A stretch of DNA of 45,258 nucleotides from an uncultured Acetatifactor sp. (GTDB lineage: Bacteria > Bacillota > Clostridia > Lachnospirales > Lachnospiraceae): assembly GCA_947588705.1 (NCBI GenBank), contig CANPYT010000014.1, positions 1 to 45,258 on the forward strand. Direction: 5' to 3'. Shown piece by piece: positions 34,406 to 42,480 of this stretch (positions are counted from its first letter, which is position 1; each line of letters begins with the position of its first letter). The translations under genes and the position numbers were made by a program. Below the pieces are notes generated by a model. The model saw nothing but the letters and a program-made list of their open reading frames with translations. It searched no databases and was not told the DNA's origin.

Positions 34406-34566
34406 CTGCTTCAGGTATTTTCCTTGCTTTAGATACTTTCCTTACCTCAGGTTCTTTCCCTTGCTTCGGGTGTTTCCCTTATTTCTGGTTCTTTCCTTGT
34501 TTCGGGTGTTTCCTCGTTTCGGGTGTTTCCTGCTTCGGATTCTTTCTTTGCCTCCGAAGTTTCTGT
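34406..34566 (-). repeat. 17-18-bp minisatellite in the ytrA-like leader, about nine units
   Basis: Units follow TTGCTTCGGGTGTTTCC with variation and small length changes (plus strand); on the transcript each reads GGAAACACCCGAAGCAA. The array fills most of the leader between the predicted start of transcription (about 34596) and the regulator start codon. The unit resembles that of the 38761-39030 array. Confidence 0.85.
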
Positions 34567-34578
34567 TTTCATTGTTTT

Positions 34579-34605
34579 AAGTGTATTATTTATCTTAATA
34601 CACTT
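34579..34605. promoter_or_regulatory. YtrA-type operator
   Basis: AAGTGTATTA and TAATACACTT form a perfect inverted repeat with a 7-base centre. Seen as AGTGTA-N13-TACACT it equals the operator described, from memory, for B. subtilis YtrA. It overlaps the -10 box of the operon promoter, so binding should block transcription. Confidence 0.85.
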
Positions 34606-34631
34606 ATATCACTGTTTTACGGAGTTGTCAA
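34603..34631 (-). promoter_or_regulatory. Promoter of the GntR-ABC operon
   Basis: Perfect TTGACA (34631-34626) and TATAAG (34608-34603) are 17 bases apart on the minus strand. The AT-rich stretch 34632-34800 upstream holds nothing else recognised. Confidence 0.75.
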
Positions 34632-34800
34632 GAATTTTTGGGGAAATATGTAGCGAAAGTATGATCGACATGTTGAATCGGAATAAGCCGCGACAGACAA
34701 GATGAAATGTAAAATAAACTTTCAAATATTGAATTAATGTGTGCTTGAAGTACGCCGGAGATATAAAAACGAAGAAAAATCGCCCTATTGCATACAACCT

Positions 34801-34834
34801 GACCGCCTTAAGCGGTTCCCTGCCTAAGGCGGTC
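34801..34834 (-). terminator. Hairpin after the 34848 gene
   Basis: GACCGCCTTA and TAAGGCGGTC form a perfect 10-bp stem 14 bp after the stop codon. The U-run is weak, so termination strength is uncertain. Confidence 0.55.
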
Positions 34835-34847
34835 TTAGAGTTGTTCC

Positions 34848-35462
34848 TTATGTTTCGGCGTCGGAAGAAGACGTAAGGCCAGGCTCCGGCTCTCCCACGC
34901 TGTTTTCCATCTCCTCCAGCTCCTGCTGCACAGACTGGATTTTCGCGTCCTGGTGGATAGCCCGCATGATCCGGTTTGCATCCTCCGGGGAGAACATGCC
35001 GATGGCTTTGGCCAGATCGCCTAAATTAGCCCTGTTCACTTTCAGGTGGCCTCCCCCGGAAAGCGGGATATTCAGCACCTGTTTCTTATCGTCCATATAC
35101 CCCAGGCATATGCTGTTGGTTTTCTCGTCACACACAAAAGTGACGCCGTTATAGGTGATGACCCCATCCTTTGCCAGGTAGCCATAGGGCACCGAAGGCG
35201 CCTGCCGGATACTCTCTACCGCGCTCTTTCCGGCCACAACTGCCTGATAGATCCGCTCCGCCTCGGACCGCTCCTCTTCCTCCTCTTTTACCCCGTAACC
35301 GGCAATACGGCTGCTGCCCGCCCGCGAGCGCACCCCGCCGGAAACTGTTCCGGTATCCATACCGCCCCCCATGTTCCCCATGGAAAACCTTCTTCCCGGA
35401 AGCGCCGAAACTTTCGGCTCCGTCAGCCCATCCGTCTGTCTGAGACTGGCTCCAATACGCAT
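34848..35462 (-). CDS. Conserved-looking protein of unknown function
   Basis: The 204-residue product starts MRIGASLRQTDGLTEPKVSA at the ATG after AGAGAGG; upstream in-frame starts have no site. The N-terminal third is Gly/Ser-rich and disordered-looking with an EEEEE run. The middle has VITYNGVTFVCDEKTNSICLG and LNIPLSGGGHLKVNRANLG, a compact mixed domain, and the end is a helical acidic tail (about 160-204). No signal peptide or membrane segment is seen. I recall similar Lachnospiraceae proteins without known function. It is separated by a terminator from the isomerase gene upstream and may have its own promoter (TATAAT-like at 35624-35619). Confidence 0.75.
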   Translation of the reverse strand: MRIGASLRQTDGLTEPKVSALPGRRFSMGNMGGGMDTGTVSGGVRSRAGSSRIAGYGVKEEEEERSEAERIYQAVVAGKSAVESIRQAPSVPYGYLAKDGVITYNGVTFVCDEKTNSICLGYMDDKKQVLNIPLSGGGHLKVNRANLGDLAKAIGMFSPEDANRIMRAIHQDAKIQSVQQELEEMENSVGEPEPGLTSSSDAET

Positions 35463-35560
35463 ATTCGACCTCTCTTTCCGCATACTGTCCGTGTACCGCG
35501 CCCCGCCATGCGCTCCCGCCGCCTTTATGGAACGGAAGGCATCCGGCCCACATCTCACGC

Positions 35561-35594
35561 AAAAAAACGGATGGTATGCTGCGTTACCATCCGT
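35561..35594 (-). terminator. Intrinsic terminator after the GH28-isomerase operon
   Basis: ACGGATGGTA and TACCATCCGT form a perfect 10-bp stem with an 8-base loop followed by seven U. If the TATAAT-like box at 35624-35619 is real, the hairpin would also lie in the leader of the 34848 gene as an attenuator. Confidence 0.85.
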
Positions 35595-35687
35595 GGTGTG
35601 ATTTCATATCCTTATGCTATTATATCGGACAGCCCGAAAGATTTCTTTAGGGCTGTGGAAACATTCCTGCCGCCAGGTCAAAAAACG

Positions 35688-36524
35688 TCATGCCTCCGCA
35701 TATTTTTTCAGGACAAAGTCCTTCACCTGCTGATTGTTCTCCGGTTTCGTATCCTCCAGCGTGGCATGGATATATGGCTTTCTCTCCTTGATAAACCTCA
35801 GGACCGCCGTAGGATCCATCTCTCCAAGCCCACAGCCCACAGATACCATCTTGCCGTCCCGCACAATAAAGTCCTTCAGATGGACCATGGCTATATCCTC
35901 CCCCAGCAGATCCATCGCCTCCTCGAAAACAGCCTCCCTGTCTCTGTAATTTTCCAGATCCAGCAGGTTCACCGGGTCAAAAATGATCTGAAGGTTTGGG
36001 GACCCGATCTCGTCCAGCACCCTTCTGGCCCGGCTGGGGTTCCACACGATATGGCGGTACACCGGCTCGATCGCCAGCACCACCCCCATCTTTTCCGCGT
36101 ACTCCACCACCGGCCGCAGGTTTGCGATAAATGTCCTCAATGCCTCTTCCGTATGGCACTCGGGGGTGAAAGCGTATTTTTCGTTAGGCGCCCCGGTCTC
36201 CGTTCCCACCACGCCGCATCCCAGCCAGGACGCGAAACGCAGATGCGCCATATATCGGTGAATATTTTTCCGAAGCTGCTCCTCATTTGGCGTAGCCAGA
36301 TTCAGATAACACCCCAGCACGGCGATATCCACCTGATTTCTGGCGAATACATTCTTTATGTACATGGCCAATCCCGGCGTCAAAGCCTCGTCGGCAGTGG
36401 AAAACTCATCAATGAACTTTGACAGCGCCAGGTGCCCGCAGGCAAATCCCAGCCGGCGCACGTCTGCGACCCGCTCTTCAAAAGGCAATTTCCTGGTATC
36501 GTGTAATCGGATCCCTAACTGCAT
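35688..36524 (-). CDS. Sugar phosphate isomerase/epimerase-like TIM-barrel protein
   Basis: The 278-residue protein has the xylose-isomerase-like (AP endonuclease 2) barrel signs: metal-ligand strands at GVVLAIEPVYRH (Glu), LQIIFDPVNLLD (Asp), MVHLKDF (His/Asp) and a final HATLEDT (Glu). The substrate cannot be read from sequence; uronate or keto-sugar epimerisation is plausible given the pectin genes. GGAGG lies 5 bases before the ATG at 36524; an earlier in-frame ATG at 36536 lies before that site. It is the last gene of the operon led by the 38151 gene and GH28. Confidence 0.85.
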   Translation of the reverse strand: MQLGIRLHDTRKLPFEERVADVRRLGFACGHLALSKFIDEFSTADEALTPGLAMYIKNVFARNQVDIAVLGCYLNLATPNEEQLRKNIHRYMAHLRFASWLGCGVVGTETGAPNEKYAFTPECHTEEALRTFIANLRPVVEYAEKMGVVLAIEPVYRHIVWNPSRARRVLDEIGSPNLQIIFDPVNLLDLENYRDREAVFEEAMDLLGEDIAMVHLKDFIVRDGKMVSVGCGLGEMDPTAVLRFIKERKPYIHATLEDTKPENNQQVKDFVLKKYAEA

Positions 36525-36592
36525 ATTTTCCTCCATTTCTGCGCCCTTCTCCGCGCAGGCACAATCTTACGGCCAAAAAGTTTCGTTTCCGA

Positions 36593-38164
36593 TCAAAGAC
36601 AGTTCCGGCCCTTCTTCACCAGCTCATCCACTCCCACAAGCTCGTATGCCGGGCCCTCCTGCCCCTCCACGCTCACATTGTCCAGAATGAGCCTGGCGAC
36701 ATTTCTGGCAAAGATCCCCTTCCTGCTGCATGTTGGCACTCCCTCGGACATGGCCGGCACACCGCTCTTTGGATCTTCCGCATAGCGGAAAGAAAGATTC
36801 CGCATGACGATCTCCTCGATCTTCTGCTCCGGCAGCCCGTCGAAGAAAGCCGCCGCCACATGGCAGTTGCTGCAGTCCATATTTTCAAACACCATCTTTT
36901 TGATGGAAGGAGTCCCGTCATCTACCGGGTACGCCTCCCTCGACTGGACATATGGGGTCTTTCCGTCCGGGTCGCAGAAATAAAAGGAATTTACCACTAA
37001 CGGCGTCATCACATGGTCCAGCGTCAGGTTCCGGAAAATAATATTGCTCAGGACCGCGTCCTTTCCACGGCCCCGTCTGGTCTTGATCCGCAGGCCCCGG
37101 TCGGTCCTGCGGAAAACGCAGTCCTCCACCACAAGGTTTACCACGCCGCCCGCCATCTCGCTACCCAGGGTCACCGCCCCATGCCCATCCTCCATCAGGC
37201 ACTGGCGGATGTGAATGTTTTCAGAAGGAGTCCTGTACTTCTTTCCCATATAGATCTTGCCGCTCTTTACAGCGATACAATCGTCTCCCAGGGAGAAACG
37301 CACTCCGAGGATCTCCACGTTCTTACAGGATTCCGGATCCAGCCCGTCCGTGTTTGGCGAGTCGGAGGGGTTCTTCACCGTCAGATCCAGGAAACGCAGC
37401 TCGTTGCTGAAATAGGGATGCAATGTCCAGGACGGCGAGTTACAGCATGTGACGCCCTGCAGCGTCACGTTCCTGCAGTGATTGATAAAAAACAGCCTTG
37501 GGCGGAACACATCCCGGATCGCCTTTACGTTCTTCCACCAGGTCTCCCTGGTCGCGTTGCCGTTAATGCATCCCTTTCCATAGATCACCACATCCTCCAC
37601 GTTCACGCCGCAGAGGATCCCTGTGTACATGGGCAGCGGATTTCCCTCCCAGCTTCCGAGATTGTACTCCCCTGTCTCGTCATAGCTCTGGATCACGCCG
37701 GGAAAGACGGGAAACTTTTCCTTTTCCTGAAACGCCTTCAGCTCCGCCCCCTCTTCCAGCTCCAGGCGCAGATGGCTCTTCAGGAACAGGCTGGTAATGC
37801 GGTAACAGCCCGCGGGCACAAGCACCCTTCCCTTTTCGGGACATGCCATGATCGCCGCCTGTATGAAATGGGTGTCATCCTGAACGCCGTCTCCCTTCGC
37901 CCCAAATTGCTTCACATCCAGGGTGACAAACTCATGCTCCGTGCGAAAACACACTTCCCCCTTTTTTTCTTCCCCGTCGTACACCTCCACCACCTGGTCG
38001 CTGTCCGGCTTTAAGCCAAACAGCGAAGTCACCGTCTTCTCCGTGGCCAGAGCCTCCCTGCCGTTCACCAGAATGCGGTAGGGCCGCCTGGTGAAATACC
38101 TTCCGCCATCCCGAATCTCTATGACGGCGCTCCTGGCTGTGCTGAACGCCTTAAGAACATGCAT
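36593..38164 (-). CDS. GH28 polygalacturonase-type glycoside hydrolase, predicted cytoplasmic
   Basis: GH28 enzymes hydrolyse alpha-1,4 galacturonide bonds with a right-handed beta helix. The 523-residue product has an N-terminal beta domain (about 1-80), then FGAKGDGVQDDT, and the catalytic motifs NTDGLD (271-276), GDD (293-295), GHG (327-329) and RIK (359-361). All catalytic residues are present. No signal peptide is seen (MHVLKAFSTARSAVIEI), pointing to an intracellular exo-type enzyme acting on imported oligogalacturonides. The start at 38164 follows GGAGGAGAG and overlaps the upstream gene by 14 bp. Confidence 0.93.
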   Translation of the reverse strand: MHVLKAFSTARSAVIEIRDGGRYFTRRPYRILVNGREALATEKTVTSLFGLKPDSDQVVEVYDGEEKKGEVCFRTEHEFVTLDVKQFGAKGDGVQDDTHFIQAAIMACPEKGRVLVPAGCYRITSLFLKSHLRLELEEGAELKAFQEKEKFPVFPGVIQSYDETGEYNLGSWEGNPLPMYTGILCGVNVEDVVIYGKGCINGNATRETWWKNVKAIRDVFRPRLFFINHCRNVTLQGVTCCNSPSWTLHPYFSNELRFLDLTVKNPSDSPNTDGLDPESCKNVEILGVRFSLGDDCIAVKSGKIYMGKKYRTPSENIHIRQCLMEDGHGAVTLGSEMAGGVVNLVVEDCVFRRTDRGLRIKTRRGRGKDAVLSNIIFRNLTLDHVMTPLVVNSFYFCDPDGKTPYVQSREAYPVDDGTPSIKKMVFENMDCSNCHVAAAFFDGLPEQKIEEIVMRNLSFRYAEDPKSGVPAMSEGVPTCSRKGIFARNVARLILDNVSVEGQEGPAYELVGVDELVKKGRNCL

Positions 38165-38711
38165 GTAACTCTCCTCCTCCGCAATAGTCCGCATATTTTT
38201 CCGCAAGCAGGATGTGATCCCGGCCGGCAGCGGCGATCACACGGCGGATGCTCTCATCCGCCCCTGTTTTTTCCGGACCGAAGCTTCCCCCCAGGAAATC
38301 GTTCTCTATAACCTCTCTGACATTCGCCCTGAAAAGATCCTCCAGCTCCCTGTAATACTCGTAGAGCTGAGGGCTTATATTTTTGACGGTGAGATACAGT
38401 GTCCACAGATACGCCGCTGTGTTTTCCAAAGTATGCCCCTTCCGGTACACCTGATCCAGCTTTCTGATCTGCCGCAGCAGATCCGGGTATCCCTCTTTCC
38501 CGTTGCACTCGGTCTCATAGGCCGCATAGACCGGGTAGACGCATCTTGCCGCCTCGTAAAGATCGCCGCAAACCTCCGATGTATCGAACAATCCTTCCGG
38601 CGTCCTGGGAAGCGCCCTGATCGCTTTCCATACTTCCTGCACGGAAGCCACATCGCCCGCTTCCATGCTGGCCCGGGCACCTTCCAGCGCTTCTCTCAGC
38701 TGCTTTTCCAT
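38151..38711 (-). CDS. Helical protein of unknown function in the GH28 operon
   Basis: The 186-residue product starts MEKQLREALEGARASMEAGD and is almost wholly alpha-helical in character, with many Tyr and Leu (CGDLYEAARCVYPVYAAYE, NTAAYLWTLYLTVKNISP, LYEYYRELEDLFR). There is no signal peptide or membrane segment. It faintly recalls part of GH88/GH105-type helical barrels, too weakly to assign. The start at 38711 follows GGAAAG. The frame stays open upstream through a hexapeptide-coding minisatellite to 38990, so an N-terminal (GNREIP)-like extension is possible but lacks a ribosome site. It overlaps the GH28 start by 14 bp, suggesting coupled translation. Confidence 0.75.
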   Translation of the reverse strand: MEKQLREALEGARASMEAGDVASVQEVWKAIRALPRTPEGLFDTSEVCGDLYEAARCVYPVYAAYETECNGKEGYPDLLRQIRKLDQVYRKGHTLENTAAYLWTLYLTVKNISPQLYEYYRELEDLFRANVREVIENDFLGGSFGPEKTGADESIRRVIAAAGRDHILLAEKYADYCGGGELHACS

Positions 38712-38760
38712 ACCTGCTCTTTCCTTTCTTTCCCGGAGATTCCCGTTTTCGGATATTTTC

Positions 38761-39030
38761 CTGTCCCCGGGTATTTTCCTGTTCCCGGGTATTTCCCTGT
38801 CCCCGGGCATTTCCCTGTCCCCGAATGTTTCCCTGTTCCTAGGTATTTCCCTGTCCCCGGACAATTCCCTGTTCCCGGGTATTTTCCTGTTCTCGAATGT
38901 TTCCCTGTTCCTAAGTATTTTCCTGTCCTCGAATGTTTCTCTATTTCCGGGCATTTCCCTGTTCCCGGATATTTCCCTGTTCCCGGACACTTCCCTGTCT
39001 CCGGTTACTTTCCTGCTTTCAGATATTTCC
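38761..39030 (-). repeat. 18-bp minisatellite in the GH28-operon leader, 15 exact-length units
   Basis: Fifteen units of exactly 18 bases follow CTGTTCCCGGGTATTTCC (plus strand), each with one to several substitutions. On the transcript a unit reads GGAAATACCCGGGAACAG, with a Shine-Dalgarno-like GGAAA and a self-complementary CCCGGG. The array lies between a predicted transcription start (about 39056) and the start at 38711. In one frame it encodes hexapeptides such as GNREIP joined in frame to the gene. Confidence 0.95.
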
Positions 39031-39062
39031 CTGCTCTTTTTCCAGGTGCTTAGCCTACTCTC

Positions 39063-39092
39063 ATTTTACCATAAGGCCAAAGGAGTTATCAA
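39063..39092 (-). promoter_or_regulatory. Promoter of the GH28 operon
   Basis: TTGATA (39092-39087) and TAAAAT (39068-39063) are 18 bases apart on the minus strand. No ATGTAAG-type operator was found near it. Confidence 0.6.
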
Positions 39093-39128
39093 GCCAGGAT
39101 AGGATATCCGGGCTGTCATCGGACAGGA

Positions 39129-39162
39129 AACCCACCCTGCCTCTTTCCAAGGCGGGTGGGTT
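39129..39162 (-). terminator. Terminator-like hairpin after uxaA
   Basis: AACCCACCC and GGGTGGGTT form a 9-bp perfect stem, extended by GCC-type pairs, 49 bp after the uxaA stop. The U-run is short. Confidence 0.6.
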
Positions 39163-39210
39163 CCGCTGTCTGCCAAATTCCTGTTATGCTCGCCGCGGGC
39201 CAGACCCTCC

Positions 39211-40704
39211 CTACAGCGTCACACCCTGCTTGAAGATCGCCATATCGTGGAAACCCGCCGCCTCGCCGCATACCTTTTTGCCGGAGGCCACCTGGATCAC
39301 ATACTCAAAGAGATTCCGCGTCTCCTCCCCAAAATCCCCGTCCTCCGCCAGGACGCCTGCGTTGAAATCGATCCAGTTGGACTTCTTTTCCGCCAGCCTG
39401 GAATTGGTGGAAATCTTTACGGTGGGCACAGGGGATGCAAAAGGAGTTCCCCGTCCGGTGGTAAAGAGCACGATCTGGGCGCCTGCTGCCGCCAGGGCCG
39501 TTGCCGCCACCAGATCGTTCCCCGGGGCGCTGAGCAGATTCAGGCCCGGCGTTTTCACTGTTTCGCCGTACTGCAGCACACCCCTCACCAGGGCGCTGCC
39601 GGATTTCTGGGTACAGCCCAGGGACTTGTCTTCCAGAGTAGAAATGCCGCCCTTCTTGTTGCCGGGGGAGGGATTCTCGTAAATCGTCTGGTTATGGCTC
39701 TTAAAATAATTCTTGAAATCGTTGATCAGGTCCACCGTCCGGTGAAACAGCTCTTCGTTGGCACAGCGGTTCATGAGAATGGTCTCCGCGCCGAACATTT
39801 CCGGCACCTCTGTGAGGATGGTCGTACCGCCCTTGGAGATCAGCAGATCGGAAAACCGCCCCACCAATGGATTGGCCGTAATGCCGGACAAACCGTCGCT
39901 GCCGCCGCACTTCATGCCGACCACCAGCTTGGACGCGCTGACAGGTTCTCTTTCAAAGCCCGCGGCATAATCGATAAGGCCCCGGATGATTTCCACCGCC
40001 TCGCCGATCTCGTCCTCCACTTCCTGCGCCACCAGAAACTTCACCCTGTTCTCATCGTATTCCCCGATATAGGGCTTCAGCACGTCGATATTGCTGTTCT
40101 CACAGCCCAGCCCCAGCACCAGCACCCCGCCGGCATTGGGATGGTTGACCAGATCCGCAAGGATCTGCCTGGTGTGCTCCTGGTCATCCCCCATCTGGGA
40201 GCATCCGTAAGGATGAGAGAAAGCGATCACCTCTTCCACGCTCCCTTTTACAAAAGCGTTTGCCTGCCTGGCAATAGCGGCGGCCACATTGTTCACGCAT
40301 CCCACCGTAGGGATCACCCAGATCTCGTTCCGGACGCCCACCTTGCCATCCGGGCGCCGGAAGCCCATGAAAGTCACGTCCTCCGTGCGCTTCTCCTCCA
40401 CCGCCACCGGCTCGTAGGTATACTCCAGAAGATCGCCCAGGGCTGTCTTCAGGTTGTGCACATGGATCCAGGCGCCCGCCTTTACGGCTTCCCCGGCATT
40501 GCCAATGCGATAGCCGTACTTGATGACCTCGCCCCCTTCGGGGATGTCGCAGAGAGCCATTTTATGGCCTGCGGGGATCTCCTCCAGCGCGGTGACGCTT
40601 TTCTGCGCCCCCTGCACCTCCACCGTCACAGTCTCCCCTTTCGGAAGAGTGCGCAGCGCCACCACTACATTGTCATTTTCGTTGATCTTTATGAAATCCT
40701 GCAT
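39211..40704 (-). CDS. uxaA: Altronate dehydratase
   Basis: UxaA dehydrates D-altronate to 2-keto-3-deoxygluconate. The 497-residue product has an N-terminal SAF domain (about 1-75; INENDNVVVALRTLPKGE, IPAGHKMAL) followed by the UxaA catalytic domain with RPDGKVGVRNE, HPYGCSQMGDD, LGLGCENSN, MKCGGSDGLSGITANP and the C-terminal FTTGRGTPF; conserved cysteines fit an iron-dependent enzyme. It is the single-chain form of usual length. It overlaps the end of uxaB by 16 bp, so the two are co-translated. Confidence 0.96.
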   Translation of the reverse strand: MQDFIKINENDNVVVALRTLPKGETVTVEVQGAQKSVTALEEIPAGHKMALCDIPEGGEVIKYGYRIGNAGEAVKAGAWIHVHNLKTALGDLLEYTYEPVAVEEKRTEDVTFMGFRRPDGKVGVRNEIWVIPTVGCVNNVAAAIARQANAFVKGSVEEVIAFSHPYGCSQMGDDQEHTRQILADLVNHPNAGGVLVLGLGCENSNIDVLKPYIGEYDENRVKFLVAQEVEDEIGEAVEIIRGLIDYAAGFEREPVSASKLVVGMKCGGSDGLSGITANPLVGRFSDLLISKGGTTILTEVPEMFGAETILMNRCANEELFHRTVDLINDFKNYFKSHNQTIYENPSPGNKKGGISTLEDKSLGCTQKSGSALVRGVLQYGETVKTPGLNLLSAPGNDLVAATALAAAGAQIVLFTTGRGTPFASPVPTVKISTNSRLAEKKSNWIDFNAGVLAEDGDFGEETRNLFEYVIQVASGKKVCGEAAGFHDMAIFKQGVTL

Positions 40705-42149
40705 ACTGCCGCCCTCATACCATTCGCCTTGATATCATCCAGATAGCCGGCCACAGCGTCGGTAAGGCCCGCCACCTTGTTCAGATCCTGTCCGAAAAAG
40801 CCCTCATTCCCCAGGAACGCGGCCACAAAGGTCTTTGTATCCTTCTCACAGTTGTCCCGGAAGAACTCCAGCACCGCCATATCGTCCATAATGTTGTATT
40901 CTTCGCCGTTCCGATGGCCGATCAGCGCCTTGTCGCGGATCTCGGTGCCATGGTAAAATGCCATCAGCGCCGCCAAGGAGAAGGTCAGGTGCGCGGGCAG
41001 CCTGCCGAACTTGTCTACATATCCCAGCAGGCTGGGCATACATCTCGCCCTCCACTTGGACACGGAATTTAGGGAGATAGACAGCAGCGCGTGTTTTACA
41101 TAGGGATTGTTGAAACGGGTGATCACCGCCTCGGCGAACTCCTTCAGCTCCTCCTCCGGCAGGGTCAGCGTGGGGATCACCTCGTCAAAGATGGTCTTTA
41201 CCATAAAGTTCCTGATATCGGGATCGTCCATAGACTCTTTCACGATATCGTTGCCGCACAGATAGGAAGCCAGCACAAAGGAAGTGTGGGCGCCGTTCAG
41301 GATACGCACCTTCCTCTGCTTATAGGGCTTCTGGTTGTCCGTGAAGATCACGGGCAGGCCGGCATCCGGCAGAGGGAACTCCCTGCTGATATCCTTTGAG
41401 CTCTCGATCACCCACAGGGCGAAGGGCTCGCCTGTTACCATAATGCGGTCCTCATATCCCAGCGCCTTCCACTCCTCCTCGGCGGTGTCCCTGGGATAAC
41501 CGGTGACGATCCGGTCCACCAGCGTGGAGGTGAACACACACGCCTGATCCACCCAGTTTTTGAACTCATCGCTCAGGCCCCAGAGCTGGATCAACTGCAT
41601 GACACACTTCTTTAACATAATGCCGTTGTCATCGATGAGCTCCACCGGCAGCATCACCAGGCCCTTGGACATATCGCCTCCAAAAGTCTCAAATCTGTGA
41701 TACAGGAACTTGGTCAGCTTTCCGGGGAAAGTTTTGGGAGGCTTTGCGTCAAATCTGTCGGTATCGTCAAACACGATACCGGCCTCCGTCGTGTTGGAAA
41801 CCACAAAACGGAGGGTATCGATCTCCGCAAGGCCCATATATTTGTCATACTGATTGTAAGTATCCACAGCGTCCGCGACGCTGGTGATCTGCCGGTTTAA
41901 AACCTTTGCCTCACCGTCTACGATGCCCCGAAGGGATACGGTATACTGGCAGTCCTGGGCATGAAAGTTGTCCAGATTTCCAAATTCGATAGGCTTGATC
42001 AGCACAATATCCCCGTCGAATTTGCCCTGCTCATTGGCAATATCGATCATATAATCCACAAAGGCCCGAAGGAAATTGCCCTCTCCGAACTGTACCACTT
42101 TGATCGGCCTCTCCTTTTTGCCGGTCATTGTCTTGTTTAAAACTTCCAT
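40689..42149 (-). CDS. uxaB: Tagaturonate reductase (altronate oxidoreductase)
   Basis: UxaB reduces D-tagaturonate to D-altronate with NADH. The 486-residue protein is a long-chain mannitol-dehydrogenase-type reductase with the N-terminal nucleotide-binding stretch VVQFGEGNFLRAFVDYMID, then VVSNTTEAGI, PVELIDDNG and the catalytic region QRKVRILNGAHTS. Tagaturonate over fructuronate is preferred because its partners are uxaA and uxaC. AGGAGGG precedes the ATG. A promoter (42202-42230) and operator (42181-42196) lie directly upstream. Confidence 0.94.
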   Translation of the reverse strand: MEVLNKTMTGKKERPIKVVQFGEGNFLRAFVDYMIDIANEQGKFDGDIVLIKPIEFGNLDNFHAQDCQYTVSLRGIVDGEAKVLNRQITSVADAVDTYNQYDKYMGLAEIDTLRFVVSNTTEAGIVFDDTDRFDAKPPKTFPGKLTKFLYHRFETFGGDMSKGLVMLPVELIDDNGIMLKKCVMQLIQLWGLSDEFKNWVDQACVFTSTLVDRIVTGYPRDTAEEEWKALGYEDRIMVTGEPFALWVIESSKDISREFPLPDAGLPVIFTDNQKPYKQRKVRILNGAHTSFVLASYLCGNDIVKESMDDPDIRNFMVKTIFDEVIPTLTLPEEELKEFAEAVITRFNNPYVKHALLSISLNSVSKWRARCMPSLLGYVDKFGRLPAHLTFSLAALMAFYHGTEIRDKALIGHRNGEEYNIMDDMAVLEFFRDNCEKDTKTFVAAFLGNEGFFGQDLNKVAGLTDAVAGYLDDIKANGMRAAVCRIS

Positions 42150-42180
42150 GTGTTATCCCTCCTGCCCGCAGGCGCAGTCA

Positions 42181-42196
42181 ATGTAAGAGCTTACAT
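42181..42196 (-). promoter_or_regulatory. LacI-family operator at uxaB
   Basis: ATGTAAGAGCTTACAT is a near-perfect 16-bp palindrome beginning about 6 bases after the uxaB -10 box, so it covers the transcription start. Confidence 0.8.
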
Positions 42197-42201
42197 CCTT
42201 T

Positions 42202-42230
42202 ATTTTACTTCTAAAAAACAGGTTCGTCAA
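42202..42230 (-). promoter_or_regulatory. Promoter of uxaB-uxaA
   Basis: TTGACG (42230-42225) and TAAAAT (42207-42202) are 17 bases apart on the minus strand. Confidence 0.7.
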
Positions 42231-42287
42231 TATCCAAAAGGGAAAATATTCAGGGGCGTTGGCCGTTGTTTTTTACAAAAATTTTTC

Positions 42288-42316
42288 TTGAAAAAAAAGG
42301 GGACGTTGGCTATAAT
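42288..42316 (+). promoter_or_regulatory. Promoter of the LacI regulator-uxaC unit
   Basis: TTGAAA (42288-42293) and a perfect TATAAT (42311-42316) are 17 bases apart. Confidence 0.75.
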
Positions 42317-42330
42317 CAAGGGGAAGTTTT

Positions 42331-42346
42331 ATGTAACTGCTTACAG
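42331..42346 (+). promoter_or_regulatory. LacI-family operator at the regulator gene
   Basis: ATGTAACTGCTTACAG resembles the uxaB site and lies about 8 bases after the predicted transcription start, consistent with autoregulation. The remaining leader to 42480 holds no clear element. Confidence 0.7.
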
Positions 42347-42480
42347 ACTTTTTTTCATAAAGTCAGATGCCCCCCGGCAGGCTGAGACAGGGCGTCCATC
42401 CTGCAGCACAGCAGAGCGGAATGTGGAATGTGTCTTTCAGGCACATCGGTGTCTGACCCTCGCGGGAATGAGGTGTCTTT

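Noticed and set aside
34609..34797. 62-codon minus-strand frame upstream of the GntR operon
   Set aside because: It overlaps the promoter, is AT-rich without a ribosome site, and shows no recognisable domain.
38712..38990. N-terminal hexapeptide-repeat extension of the 38151 gene as the main product
   Set aside because: The frame is open but the start codons inside the array lack ribosome sites, while the ATG at 38711 has one. It is kept only as a possibility.
38761..39030. CRISPR array
   Set aside because: The 18-bp units are directly adjacent with no spacers, and no cas gene is present.
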